From positions 6,633,145-6,697,144 of the forward strand of contig JADWOT020000002.1 of NCBI GenBank assembly GCA_036345935.2: a stretch of 64,000 nucleotides of DNA, given 5' to 3'. The position numbers were made by a program, and so were the translations under genes. Below the pieces are notes generated by a model that did not search any database, had not been told where the DNA came from, and saw only the letters and a program-made list of their open reading frames with translations. The DNA is from Taenia hydatigena. Lineage: Eukaryota; Platyhelminthes; Cestoda; Cyclophyllidea; Taeniidae. Below, one piece after another: positions 1 through 12,650 of this stretch; the stretch's first letter is position 1, and each line of letters starts with the position of its first letter.

Positions 1-1240
1 TGTAAATTTACGCCGCTTTAAGCCTTTGAATTTATTGTAAGCCCAAATCACAAATTGTCTAATTTTACCCGTTTGTCGCATTTGCAGTTCGAAAAAGTTC
101 TATGGTGAATCTCAAGTGCAATAGAGCTGATTAGCTAAAGCTCAGGTAAAGCCTTTCCTTCTTCCCACTCACCTCATTGTAGTGCATAAGAACTTATATA
201 AGCCAGTTTCAGCAGCTTCTCTTAACCCCATATATCTTCACAAGTGCAAAATACAACACATGACACCCTACTAGGTTTGGTAAAATCACAAAGCAAATAG
301 GGACACGGCAAACAATATTGTGTGGAAGTATTGGACGCGATTCCTTCTCTCTTGCACCGTCGTGCCGCTCGTCGTCCCCATGCCTGTGAGTAGGACAGGG
401 TAGGAGGGAGCCATCTGTCTGCATCCTGTGCATCCAAAAGCAGAACACTAATTTGCCTCCCATGTGCGTGGTCTACAATACCGTGGCGAGAGGTGACAAC
501 GACGAAGGCAGTGTCAGTAGAAAGGAAGGCCTCTAATTACAGCCTTGCGCACAAAGTCAAAACTCGGAGTGGTGCATTGGCGAACGTGCTGAGACAGGAT
601 CACATTATGCTGTATTTCATGAGCCGTATTAAATGTCACCTTGAAGAAAACGCCTCTACTCTATTCTTCCTTGCCGAAGTGGCGTGACACGATGGCCAAA
701 GTCTTGGTGTGGCCTAGCTTGCCTTTGTATAGCATGAAAAAGCCTGACGTAGCAAATCTTAGCTTGGATTTTTTGAGCCCAATGTGTGATGTCTAGTTAG
801 ACAACCGTTACAATGCCAACCAATAGTGAGCTAATGCCCTCTACTTCGCCCACCTTTCTTCTAATGCCTACCTACGCCGACATCTTACTTGCTTACTTAC
901 CTTCTTTATGTTTTACTTTCCATCATCTGTGACGTCAGCAATAATTGTTTGCAACCGTTCCAGAGCAAAAGCGCTTCTATATCCATGGCAAAAACTATGC
1001 TGCTGTTGTCACGAATGAGCTCTGGCCCATGGTGCTTCCATTTGTATGTGTATGCTCATACATAAGCACTGTAGCACCCTTAGCCTTACCTGCTCTACCC
1101 CAAAGGAGGACGAAAGAAAGGAGACATAAATGGAGCAAGACATTCATGTTCATTTTTTACATACCGATCACGAGCCACCACCTTAACGACGAGGGTACAA
1201 TGCTCTCCTTGTTTAGGCCACCGCATCTGCAGTCGCCAAT

Positions 1241-1266
1241 TCTTCTTCTTCTTCTTCTTCTTCTTC
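1241..1266 (+). repeat. (TTC)n microsatellite
   Basis: About nine tandem TTC units followed by imperfect pyrimidine triplets to about 1285. An AATAAA lies at about 1294. Confidence 0.9.
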
Positions 1267-2099
1267 ATCTTCGTCCTCCTCCCCCTCCGCTACAATAAAA
1301 GTGCGTTCCGTAGGATTCGGGGCACAGAGGCAGGGACAATGTGCTCCCTGTCACGCGTACTCGTGCTTAGCGGTATTAGAAGAGGACACTGACCCAAAAG
1401 CAAAAAAGTTCAACTCCTGCTATCGGTACCACCTCAAGGCTACGATGATTACACGAAACAATTAAACTTTGATCAATCGAAGATTGACTAACGCATCGCA
1501 AGCACAATTTAATATGGCATGAACGCTTAGTGCCACCATGGGCAGAATCAAGTACGGCAGTCAATAATGGATCCGATTTTACGCCCACATTCCTCCTCGC
1601 CATTATTTCCAACGCTGATAACGATGCGTGTTATTGGCAGGCAGCCTCATAAGTACGTCATTGACGAAGACGTTAAGAAGCCTCTCCAGCCAATATTGCA
1701 AACAGTGGTAGTGATGGAGGCGACGCAGCCAGTGCTGTTTAGAGGCTGACTATTGCAACACGGTAATACTGTACTGACAAGCCTTAAGTATAAAATTGAT
1801 ACCTAATGCTACTCACTCATGTCTCCATACCCATCACAATATAATGCTCCGGTGGAAACGAAATTCCCTTTCGCCATAGCTTAGGCTGGCATATCTTTCG
1901 GTAAGTCCCTTTGTTCAGCTTTTATCTTAATAAATGAGACTTCATTTCCTACAACATTCTCTCCTAATTCAAATTACCCTCCGCATGCCTACCTATCAAA
2001 CATTCCGCCACGACAACATCATTTATACCCTTTTACCCCATTGTTCAGTATGGCGATATCTTGCATTACCGTTCTTAATTAACTACTTGTTTTGACTAA

Positions 2100-2960
2100 T
2101 TAGGACACGAAGGTCGCTTGAGGTTGCAAATGAATGACTGATTTATGTGCCCTTCCGCGTGATGTGCAAGGGGAAGATGAGATAAGGAATGGGAAATTAT
2201 GAGGTCGAGGGTATTGCTTAAGTGTGTGGCTCTTTTCAGGCAAAACAATAAGAAGGCGAGGTTTGAGAGGCTGGTAGGCGGTGGTGGCGTCGGTGACGAG
2301 GATGTACTGTTATAAATGCTTGCTGGAACAGAGAATGAGAGGTAGTGATATATGCATACATGTACACACGTATGCATGAGGCAAAATGGTATCAGTGGTA
2401 ATTTTTAGAGGGGAAATGGGTAATTGGTGTTGTGTGCCACATATGGGCAACAGTGAGGCAGAACGCGAAAATTGAGGAGGAAAGACATCATAATAGGGAA
2501 GAGTGTTGACCCATATCTATGATTCTAAAATTTGTTTAACAATTTAACTTTAGTAAAGACAAGTATAAGAAGAGTGGAAAAAGTGAATGAACGCAGGAGT
2601 GAATAAATGAGGAAAGGGCTTCTACTAATAGGGTAGTGGTGGTGGTGGTTGGATGAAAGAGGTGGTAGGTGGTGAGGTGAACAAAAGTTGTACTCAGTAG
2701 GTGCATTCGGATGAGCGGATGGGTAAGTGGAATGGCAAAGGGAGAGGAAACCCAATACGACCGCTACCACCCAGAGGCAGACATAATGAGGAAGGAAGAA
2801 AGGAAGAAATTACGAAACAAGAGTAAAATTTTGTGCAGGGGATGTGTAAAATAAGGGGTGGTTGTGGATAAAGGCAAATGGAAAGAAATGGTAGGAGCGC
2901 AGGTGGTAGAGTCTGCATGGGCAAGGGAGATGAGTGGGTAAAGCAGCTGTGATTCCTGTC
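2100..2960 (+). repeat. Purine-rich low-complexity tract
   Basis: The plus strand is strongly enriched in G and A, with a GTG microsatellite near 2635-2652 and gaaggaagaaaggaag near 2790. The minus-strand open frames here are Pro/Ser/His-rich products of the bias, not genes. Confidence 0.7.
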
Positions 2961-3129
2961 ATTCTTCGGTGTTCGGAAGAACCAATACCAGCTGAATGAA
3001 CGGCACTTTATCAGCGGCAAAATCGCAAATTTTTCAGATAATTGCTAGAGTAAAACAGCGGCTGCTTTCCAACATGGATCTCATGGATGGCTTAGGTTTA
3101 AAACGAAATATTTTGATGACGTGTGAAAT

Positions 3130-3420
3130 ATGAGACAGCTTCACGAAGTCAAACGGTATTATGAAATGAGACAAACCAACCAATTTAATGTGTACTATCT
3201 AAAGTTTATTGAGAGGAAACCATCCAACTCAGATTGTGATTCTGCTACAACGCGTCTACTTCGCTCCATCAGAATTGTGATTATTTGTGTCGCAGGAGCA
3301 ATGGGTTTTGTGTTGAACGCGGCCAATACATGGAAACATTTTGTAGAAGAAATGACAGGCGTGATTAGGCAGCAATCCACTCCACAGGAAATTAAGGATT
3401 GCACAAGTCTTGAAGTCTAA
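3130..3420 (+). CDS. Possible small membrane protein, unidentified
   Basis: A 96-codon frame starting MRQLHEVKRYYEMRQTN with mixed composition and one hydrophobic stretch (IVIICVAGAMGFVL). No homology recognised; it may be a chance frame. Confidence 0.22.
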   Translation: MRQLHEVKRYYEMRQTNQFNVYYLKFIERKPSNSDCDSATTRLLRSIRIVIICVAGAMGFVLNAANTWKHFVEEMTGVIRQQSTPQEIKDCTSLEV

Positions 3421-6400
3421 GAATGGTAGTGAGTTGGAAATTCGACTCAAATCAAAGCAATACCTAAATAATTCGAGTGTGGAGTCGCTGCTGATTTGTA
3501 TGACAAGATAGATGTGGTTTTCAATTGGAGCTTCCTAGTATAATCAGTGTTCGAAGTTTTGGTGAAGAAGGAACCAAAATACAGGGAGTGGGCACTAGGA
3601 TTACAGTTCAAAGTGATCTTGGTCTCAGTTTTAACAACAGCCTTGTTTGCTTGATGAATGCTCGTTAGGCTTTGGTTAAGGCTTACCCTGCCTGCACTTC
3701 TGAATTACTTCAGGATAGCATAAGTCATTCACGGAAAGTAGTCTCAATGTACGGGGTCACTAATTTTCCAAACTTGAAGTGCTTTTGCCTCTATTACTAG
3801 ATTTTAATTTTCATTGCATTAGTTACGTATCCTCCCATCAGCAGACTTACAATTGTCTTTAAATGTTCCAAATAGGCGGTTCTTAAAGTCTCTTGTACAC
3901 ATTCACGACTATCCCTAGTAATAATCACACACTATTTTTTTAAATACGCTGCCAGTGTCTTTCTTTAACATTGGTATTAGCGATAAATAAACTGGTCCTT
4001 TGCATTTGTACAAGACGTAGATTCTTGTTAGGAGATCAAGTTATGACAACTCTGATCGATGAGTTTAACGTTGGGGAGATCTTGACAGAAGCCGCATCTG
4101 TTTCACAAAAGCATTAGCATGTTACCTTTAAAAGAAGTGTTTGCTACTAGGAGTCCATGAAAGTGGGTTAACCTTGGAGGCAGATGTGTCATACTGTCTC
4201 CAACCTCTAAATTTTGCTTTTTACTGAAACCATTTACAAGCATTTGCGCTTCCTTGCATCTTGCTGGTGCAGTTTTTTATTGCTATGCAGAAAGGCTGCC
4301 CCTTTTCCGTGTTTCTTTGGCAATAGGTGTCCCCAACGTAACCACTCATTAGTTGTTCACTCAGTTCGCTTTGTTTTAAAAAGAATCTGCCCCTTGCGCT
4401 TGCATCGTATGAGTCCTTCTGCTACCTGAGTGAATTTGTGGCTAGATATAAATAGGTTTGTGAGTGTTGAGCAGTAGATTACGGCTTACGGTGGAAGATT
4501 TCGCCCTTATCCGACCCTAACTTTTTGTGTCTGATGGTATGTGTCGCATACATGCACCTACTTTCCCAATTAAAGCAAACTAGTACATTTGCAGTATGAC
4601 CCTTTTTGACCAGTCAAGGGTGATGCATGTTTCCTGCACCGCTAAACGCCGCTGACAAGCTTGTGTAAAATTTCTAAGTCCTCCAATCAACGTCAACCTT
4701 ACTGCCTCTCCACAGACTGGGGCCAGATCAAAGTTTCATTTGTTTGATTGGCTTATATCTTTCACTGTTATTCACAACAAACCCTTCTTTGAGCACTAGT
4801 GGCAGTCCTACTTTGAGCTGGAACGACCGAATCAGAAGAGAGTAATTTCATGGCAACCACCACATCAGCGAGGCTGTGAGCTGTATTGGTTTGGTGCAAA
4901 CTGCTTTCCTCAGACGGCAACGCCTCCTCCATCACTTCGCTTAACCACTAACCCAAATCGACAACGGCTATGTGGCTCATCGTATTTGAAGGCTCTACAA
5001 AGTGGAATGTATGATTTGTCAGGATTCGGTATCTTGAGAGTAATTGCTCCGAACGAAAATTGACGCTTTTGTAAATAGAAGGGCCAGAGAGTGAAATCGG
5101 TTTCGCAAACAGTTTGATTTGGTCTGCATGGAGTTCAGTTAGACTTTGGATGTCCTAACTAAGCTGATAGGTCTGGGTCCACGTAAATCTGGTCACAGTA
5201 TCCTGATAGCAGTACTGCTTCGTTGGCAGCATTCATTGTCATTGCTCGAAAGTAGGCAATAAATACGTTGTTCATTCAATTTGCTGCTGTTTATTTCTAA
5301 ATTTGGCACAAAAATACTTTGGATAATATTGTGAGAAAAGGGATTTGAAGCACTTCCCTATCGAGGCAAAACAGAGAGAGTAGCTTTCAATGACTTCTAT
5401 GAAAATTTTGATTGGTTTCCAATAAAACAGCATTCTCACACCTGCTTATTCACTTCTCCATTAGATCCCTAAGCTTCTCTTTTGATAAAAGTGAAGGTGA
5501 ATACTTGATTATTATGCGACGTCTAGCTCAACGATTGTAGAGAGCAAAAACAGTTTCCACCAACTCCGGAAGATGTAAATAAAGTAAGCATGGCACTAAA
5601 ATTCACGAGGTATAGTGCAGTTGGTCAAAAAAGGACTTATTTTCGATCGTGCTACTGACTGACTGTTTTGGATTGAGCAATGGCTGGTTTGAATCTTCTG
5701 AAAATCAGACGAGCGATTTGCCTCTTTATTAAGGTTATCTGGAAATATATCAATTTGGCACAGAAGGTGGAAAGAAAAACGAGGGGGCGATGCATTGCCT
5801 TTGATGGGTAAAGTAGTTGACGACGAGGAATTATGACCTAGGAAATCATCTGAATTTCAACTAGCGTTCTCAACTAACAGAAATGCAATAAGAACTAAGT
5901 CCAAAGGCTAAAATTAATTTTTCAAAGGTCTGCATGTTGCAACAATTTGCTTTAACGAGGTCGCTGCTTATAGTGCATGCTCTAAGTATTATGGCAATCG
6001 ACGAATCGAACGGGAAGCTGAGCAGCGAAAGAAGTGAACACCTTGTAAATATTCCATTAAGGTTCATAAAAGAAAGTCATCTACTGTCTCACTGTGATCC
6101 TAACTCACACGTTCTCGGGTGAATGGTATTATCATAACTTGAACCACTGTGGTGAAGAAGAAGTAGTGCTCTCACCCATCTCAGCGAATCTCTTATCAAT
6201 GGGTCGCCTGCATCCCTTCTGCATGTTGCATTAACCTATACCCCATATCCAGACATTAGTTTTAAGGACACTTGACAGAATTCCTCCTCATGCGGCCAAT
6301 TTTGCTCACTTAGTTTGCTTCAATGCGGACTTTGGTAAACTAGCCCGTGAGGAGGTGGAGAGAACTCATAGCGTATGCACTGTCTTAACATTCTTGTTGC

Positions 6401-8209
6401 TTCTAAAGGCAGTTATATTTTCAAGGCGATTCTCCTATAGCCAAGAGTGCCTAAATTTATCCAAATGGCGCCGCATTGTATCTTTTAGAAATTACTGTCG
6501 CGGAGGTGATATCTGGTTTGTAGATGAGTTTGAAGGAGTACAAGCCAGAAAGTGGTGATGCCTGCTGCGACGCAAAGTAGAGTGTAGGACTTAAATTGAC
6601 TCAGGAGGAAAAATGTAATTGAAGGCATATGAGGGCTGATGATGTGTATATGGCATTCAACTCTTTCAACGATTCGGTCAGAAGAGAAATATTCCACCGT
6701 AACTTAAATCCTTAATCCATTCGGTCACCAGAACCGATTTTTCCTCGAAAATTTCACTATGCGCCCTTAAAATTGTGTACACTAATTTACTGACCTTGAT
6801 CTCGGGACTCAGTGGTTTAGGGGCATTGCCTTCGACTCGAAAGCGAGAGGACCTGAGTTTGGGGTCTAATTGAGCTCAAGGTTATTAATAGCTGCCGTCA
6901 TCCTCTCCCATCCGAAACATCATTTCAATAGAAATTCTTGTTATATGCCCCACTTTGGCAGTATTTAGCAGTTTACCTTAAGGAAAAAAAAAAATGCACT
7001 GGTGTGCGCTAAGCTATTTTACTATGCTTAGGTAATAGTGGTCTTCTCTTATCTTTTTAATTAAGCCTTTCTGCGTTATACAAATTCGATGGAACTAGTT
7101 AATTTTACCTCATTTTGCATTATTTTCTAAGTTTTCTTAAAGCACCAACTTGCTGAATTCAAGCCATTGCATTATTTTGGTGCACCAAAGTTGGCTACAT
7201 TTTATCCGAGACGTAGTTAGCGCTTGGCAGGAATAATGCTGCCCCTTGAATTTCGCTTTGATCGGGTGCTTACCACTTTCACTTGTTGAGTGTAATACCG
7301 TGCTGGGTAGGAAACTTTAATGTTGTGCGAAGCAGAGCCATCTATGTTTAGTTTGAAGCGCAGCTAAAAGATTCTGCAAATCATTTTATGTGATAACACG
7401 AAATAGATTGCCCCATCTAGGTTTTGCTGCCTTTGCTTTCCTTCAATGACGTCTTTTCTTTTGACGAAATCCATGCGCATATTTTGTTTAATGAAGAGAC
7501 CAGTAGAGGTCTAAACGTAAACAATGATTTGCATAGGCTACTAACCTAATCGTTCTAGGTACTTTGCACCATAAGTTATCGCTGGCTTCCCTTACAGGCT
7601 AGATTTGACAAACCAAGTGCCGTCCACTATGCCAGGGGATAAAAGTACCTGAAAGCTTTTGTTCGGAATTTCATCGAACACTGATTAATTTATCAGCATA
7701 GCGCGCCCATTTGCAAAAGTCAAGGTGGATTCTCAGGTTGCGGAATCAATTGTGAATCTCAATCCTACAGGCCAACACGCTGCCGTCTAAAAGGAATTGC
7801 ACCGCTTTCCACTTCATTGCCCTATTTGAGTCATGAGGCTAAAATCGACCGACATTTGTGCCCATGTTTGGTCTTCTCGAATCTTCACCTGCTCCACTAA
7901 GATCTTGTACGCGGTCACTTACAAAAATCAAAAGGCTCTTCCATGATAGTGATGAGGTGCATGTAAAAGCAGATACATTTAAAAACTGCGTGGTCAACGA
8001 TTTAAATGCCAACAGTCATGATTTACATTAACATGCTCTCCTCAGCTTCTAATTAACATGAGAAGCATAACTTTCCTCAAAGTCGCGAAAGGCGCAAGGC
8101 ATTGATGTCTTGAGAGGTGAGAGTGACCAAATTATACTTTTGACAGCATTATCACGCCTTACTAATTCTTTGATAGGGCCATTCTTCAAGTGTTCTCATG
8201 TCCACACAG
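3421..8209. other. Gene-poor region with SINE
   Basis: Besides the SINE, a piece at 5965-6040 is open in two frames (one reads MAIDESNGKLSSERSEHL up to a gtaaat donor-like site), and 6355-6558 is open with a hydrophobic start. Neither could be confirmed. Confidence 0.4.
6795..6994 (+). mobile_element. tRNA-derived SINE
   Basis: Positions 6801-6880 look like a tRNA: an A-box-like gactcagtggtttaggggc, an anticodon-arm-like segment with loop ctcgaaa (anticodon cga), and a B-box-like cctgagtttggggtc. About 100 unrelated bases follow, and the element ends in a run of 11 A at 6984-6994. This is the layout of a SINE, a short element transcribed by RNA polymerase III and copied by a partner LINE. 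The acceptor stem is poor, so it is not a working tRNA gene. I see no clear target-site duplication. Confidence 0.6.
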
Positions 8210-8384
8210 GAATATTAGCCACTGCCATCACGCGGCAGCATTAATTGGGCCCATAGTATCACATTACCTATTGCGCTCTAATTTTGCAAAAGGTCTCCGA
8301 CTACTTGACAGCTTTTACGATTCTCAAATGCAGAATGCAAAAATTCTGATTAGCAAAGCAAACGAAGAATTAACACACTTCTAG
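8210..8384 (+). CDS. Possible terminal exon, unidentified
   Basis: It starts after tcatgtccacacag and stays open to TAG. The last part, LLDSFYDSQMQNAKILISKAN, reads as a regular amphipathic helix. No upstream exon found and no family recognised. Confidence 0.3.
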
Positions 8385-8689
8385 TAGAAAGGAAGCAGAA
8401 CACCCTAACAAATATCTCGACGACCGAAACCGCCTTACTTATTTGCGAAAGCCAAAAATAAATATCCTATCTCAATTTTTCGCTGTCTTTGATCCCACTC
8501 TTTTTAGTAATACATTAGCCGGCAACTCTCTCCTGCAGTTATAGTGTGTTTGACGGTTGGGGCCTATAGTCCCGAGCTTTTATGACCTACACTAATAAAA
8601 CTTGTGTGTGTCGCTCGATATAGTAATTCAGGGGTATCTATTTTACAGCACAATGAAGGCTATTTAATGTGATTAATCACAAAACACAC

Positions 8690-8880
8690 ACAAATGTGCT
8701 CCTGTATAATCCGTTTCACTGTCGCTTCGTATGTTTCAGCACGAAAGTTCTTTGTGCTGAAGCTGTTATTTGAAAGAGTAGGAATGTGCACTCTCAAATC
8801 CTTCCTTCTTTTCGCCACATATAGACCACTCTCACCGAAATTCATGTGAAGCTTAAAGATTTGCAGCCTAGCCATTGAAA
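8690..8880 (-). repeat. Diverged repeat, partner at 14165-14350
   Basis: Minus-strand translations of the two loci align around GESGLYVAKRRK here and GEDGPHIVERRK there, and the DNA is about two-thirds alike. They may be decayed copies of a transposon exon or a duplicated gene exon. Confidence 0.4.
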
Positions 8881-9766
8881 GCCATGACTAAACTTATGCA
8901 AAGGAGTAGCCTAAACATCTGGTCCCTTCATATCTATTAACTGAGAGTGCAGCCGATTGAGTCTGCCTCCACCGCCATCGCTCACAGACAGTAAAGTGAC
9001 AGGCCGGGATGAAGGAAAACAGGGAAGCGGATCTTAGCCAACCGCCTTATATATACACCAGAATTGTGGCACTAGCACAGCTGATTAACCGGCAAGCTAA
9101 TTCGTGAATTAAGACCGGCGGCCGTGTTGCCATTCATTTTACCAGAAACCCGATTGCGAGATTTAATCAGCGAGTTTCATTCCAGGCCGAGAATACCAAT
9201 TGGTGCGATGCATGTTTGTGTGAGCTCACTTGGTCGCATTCGATGTTAATTGGTGATCAATGAGTACTTTTCTGCCGCCGAAGCCACCTCAAATTCATGC
9301 AAGGTCAAAAATTCTCTTTTTTAATGGTCTTTGTCAATACTTCCACTTCCGCTATAGACATGCTCCGAAATCTGGTTAGTAATGAGGTACGCCAAAATGT
9401 TCAGCTGTCATCAATGTGAGAGCACAAAGAGTAGTTGGCAAATGTCTGTTAAGCAGACCGCTGGCCTTTTTAGACGTGCCCATTAATAGAATAAATGGAG
9501 CAGCTGTCATAGATTATTGATAATTGAGTCGCCTCATTTAATTGGTAAGTTTGGGCAAAAGGGAACAGAAGAGAGACAATCCTGGCAAAAATGAGACAAA
9601 GATGCGGGTTAGGAGTTCAACAACATCCGTCAACATAATAATGAGGATGGCGCATTTGAGCATCCTGAGCATAGTCGAGATTGACATTTTTGCATGCAAT
9701 ACATCGAATGAAGCTTGGGTACGGAGTCTGTGAATGGAAGTAGTACAAATTTGCACGGTCTCTAAA

Positions 9767-9838
9767 ATGTCAGAGTTACTCTCTGAAGTGGAAACAAGGA
9801 ATGTTATTCTTACTCTTGACTCCCACTCTCGCGAGGGT
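9767..9838 (+). CDS. Possible short coding exon
   Basis: ATG in context aaaATGTCA, reading MSELLSEVETRNVILTLDSH, and reaching a donor-like gagg/gtagct at 9838. No following exon was found. Weak. Confidence 0.2.
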
Positions 9839-10949
9839 AGCTGTACTACTGCAAAGCGGCAAACAATCAGATCGCTCATGAGCATCACCTTCAAAGTCCC
9901 GCTGCTTGCGAGGAATGGGTGGAGGAGGATGGTCCGTTGCGAGTAGAGGGATGGAAGGCAAGGCGTAAGAGAGTACAGTTGCAATTACCCTATTGGTTGG
10001 CTTATCAATACCTCCCCATTTAGGCTGCGATCGGAGACACCACCTACCAAGGTATAAGTTCAACATGTCATGATGCATGAAGAGCTGAAAGTAAAATATC
10101 TTGCGGTTTTAAGGCTTAATTGATTACGTGGGTGAGTTTGCCCTTCTCTATTATCGCAAGACAAGCCTTACCCCTGCGAAAACAAGTCGCATTCTTCACG
10201 AGAGCATACAGTTTGCCCAAAAGCATCCTTAACAGAGAAGCATGGCACTTACTTTTTGGTGGGAAGTCTTTTATTCAAATAACTTATGCATTCAGCCTAA
10301 TTAACTACAATGCTGAACCTACCTCTGGTCACCAGTTTGCTGGACTTACTAGGCAAATCTCATATTATGGACAATCAGAATGTGATGCATAAGTTCAGAA
10401 ATGGGGAGTGACAATCAGTCAAGGTTCCAAAATCTGCGCGCATGATGTTGAGCTCGCTTAAGGCACAACATACTCCGGAGCGAAAATGCCGACCATAGAG
10501 CAAAAAGTATCTTTTGTAAACATAAGCAATAGCCATTGATTTGGGATCACTTTGACGACAGTCCACAGCCCATGTTTCATCCCCATTCGCTGTAGCCTGG
10601 AAAAGGATTATTAGCACCTTACTGTTGAAAGGTGATGGGGTTAGGTCAAGCAGGCTAAATATAGATTTTGAATTTGCCAGTGCATTTGAAATGCCTATCT
10701 TAACGGACGATTTGGAGTACATTACGAAGAACTAGGCAACTGAATTGAGGCACATTTTAACCGCGTACCCACTGTGAGCAAATTTGTGGCCATGCACATA
10801 AGGTCGACTACTTCCCTGCATTTTAATCACATGTAATGTTGAGGACAGATCCAAGGGGACCTCTTGTTCACTCATTGAATTCACCACAAGTTCTTTTGCG
10901 AGACTTCGAGCGATTCGTCATTTTCATCCTTAAAATGGCTTTCTGTGGA

Positions 10950-12650
10950 TGCACGGTGTGCTCTACTTTATTCATAAACGTCATTTTACGCCTCAAACAT
11001 AGTAGGCGCCTCTCATTTGTGGATATATTATGGGCATGCATTTCTGTGCATATGCACATGCACACAAGAAAGCGCTGCATTTGCGCATAAGTGCTCGTGT
11101 TTATGCCTGTTGATTCCTCATCTGACTATGAATAAATGACTTGCAGCAAGCGAAACAACTCTTATTTAGTCCAAATTATAATTGAATGCCCAACAGGCAA
11201 ACGAAGTGGGTAAATGCGCTCGTCGCTTTTAGTAATCGTGGAATTGCCTTGTTTAACTTGCCAAACGCGTTGCAGATCCTACGGAAGGCCCTTGTGGCAT
11301 CAGAAGCGTAAGGGAATTTACCGAACCTCTCCATTATTTTTGCCACGTGTCTTCTTACTTGTCTAAGATTTTCTTTTTAATCCTATTTGAAATCACAGCC
11401 TATGCCATGCGTGCCTCGTCCCATTCGCAAACTTCCGTTTGCTTCTCGGTCATTATATCGATACCCATATTTGTGAGTGGGCGTCTGCTAACCCTTGATT
11501 AAAATCCTCCCTGTGCGCTGCATCTCAGTCGTGACTTTGGCCTTCCACGCGACCTCCTCCTAGACTTGTGTTTTATTTTACAGTGCTGCAACCCATGGAA
11601 CGGCGAATTTAGAAATGCGCCTTTACTGCACAGAATGCTTTGCAGAACACCCGACGTTCGAAGGTTTCTTAGATCATATGAGTTCACGTCATGTCCGTAG
11701 GTATTTCTTCGACAATCACACTTATACTGCAATAAGTGCTTGTTGCAACGCCTTAGTTTATCCGTTTTGCAGGCATTTGACACAATGCATTTGGCAGAAC
11801 GCAGACACTCGCAAATTCGTGGATGAAATTAGCAAGTTTTTAGCGATGCTTTCGTCAATATACTACATTCTTAGGTTAAAATAATTCCCCAGCAAGGCTA
11901 AAGCATTCAGCGCATAAATCCCAAACATATGCGTCGTGAGGGGTTATTAAGGGAAGGTCTGACCATGTAAAATTAATTGAGTGTTGCTAGATGGATGCAA
12001 TAAAGCAAACATCGCATTGCATAGCGTTGCGTCATGCCGCATCGGTAGTGTAGATAATTTAGACGATGCCACAGTAATGCCACATTACCGACAGTTGGGC
12101 ACGTATTTAGAATCAACTAGGTATTTTAATGAAGGATGCACACGTATTTTCAAATACGATAACCAAAATCTATTTGTCTGTTTTCTAGAGTTCTCCAATG
12201 CGATGTTTTAGCTTACCACCTGCAGATGTAGGCTTGGCTACGTGCTCTGTAGGTAGTTGCTCGCTTAATGTTTGGCAGGAATATCGCAACTACTACCTCT
12301 GTTGTTTTTATCCTGATCGCTGCTACACGCAAGGGTGGGTTTCTATCAAAGCGTTAGAAAATTAAGTCAAAATGCAAAATTTTACAGCGTATTTGGATGG
12401 ATGCAACGTGGGAAATAGGAGCACAGTTGTAAAAATAGCGTGTTGTCAATTATGAGGTTGTACAATGCAACATGGCACAAGTCACCATTATCAATAAAAC
12501 CAGGCATTGGAAGTCTTAGAATTTTACCGCAAATCTTGAAGCAGTCAATTTAGTCCAAAGTTTACAATAGGGTCATAAATAATAATAACCTCGTGAGCAG
12601 TAAATATGCACTGCCAGGTAAGCGCAATTTAGTCGGCCAAAATTGGTATT
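10950..12650 (+). repeat. Partner of the old segmental duplication at 15160-16110
   Basis: Order and orientation of the shared blocks are the same as at 15160-16110, but the spacing is longer, consistent with insertions here or deletions there. The C2H2 exon at 11584 lies in the part not shared. Confidence 0.5.
11584..11884 (+). CDS. C2H2 zinc-finger exon
   Basis: A very good acceptor (cttgtgttttattttacag) precedes an open frame in phase 2 (one base, then codons). It reads YCTECFAEHPTFEGF followed by LDHMSSRH, which is C-X2-C-X12-H-X4-H, a complete classical zinc finger with a hydrophobic Leu before the first His. Such fingers bind DNA or RNA in the nucleus. A donor-like tag/gtattt at 11700 directly after the finger suggests the exon may end there; the frame stays open to TAA at 11884. 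Neighbouring exons were not found, so the gene's extent is unknown. It might also be a remnant of a larger gene. Confidence 0.5.

Larger units (their letters stand above)
1..3129. other. Gene-poor region
   Basis: Contains the TTC microsatellite and the purine-rich tract. Several short frames (for example 945-1298, which runs into the microsatellite) have no support. Confidence 0.5.

Noticed and set aside
945..1298. 117-codon open frame
   Set aside because: Its end is translated microsatellite (poly-Leu, poly-Pro) and the rest has no support.
2096..3020. Minus-strand frames rich in Pro, His and Ser
   Set aside because: They come from the purine-rich plus strand; composition bias removes stop codons.
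9538..9984. 148-codon minus-strand frame with hydrophobic segments
   Set aside because: No motif, no splice or start context, and the plus strand is also open in pieces; likely chance.
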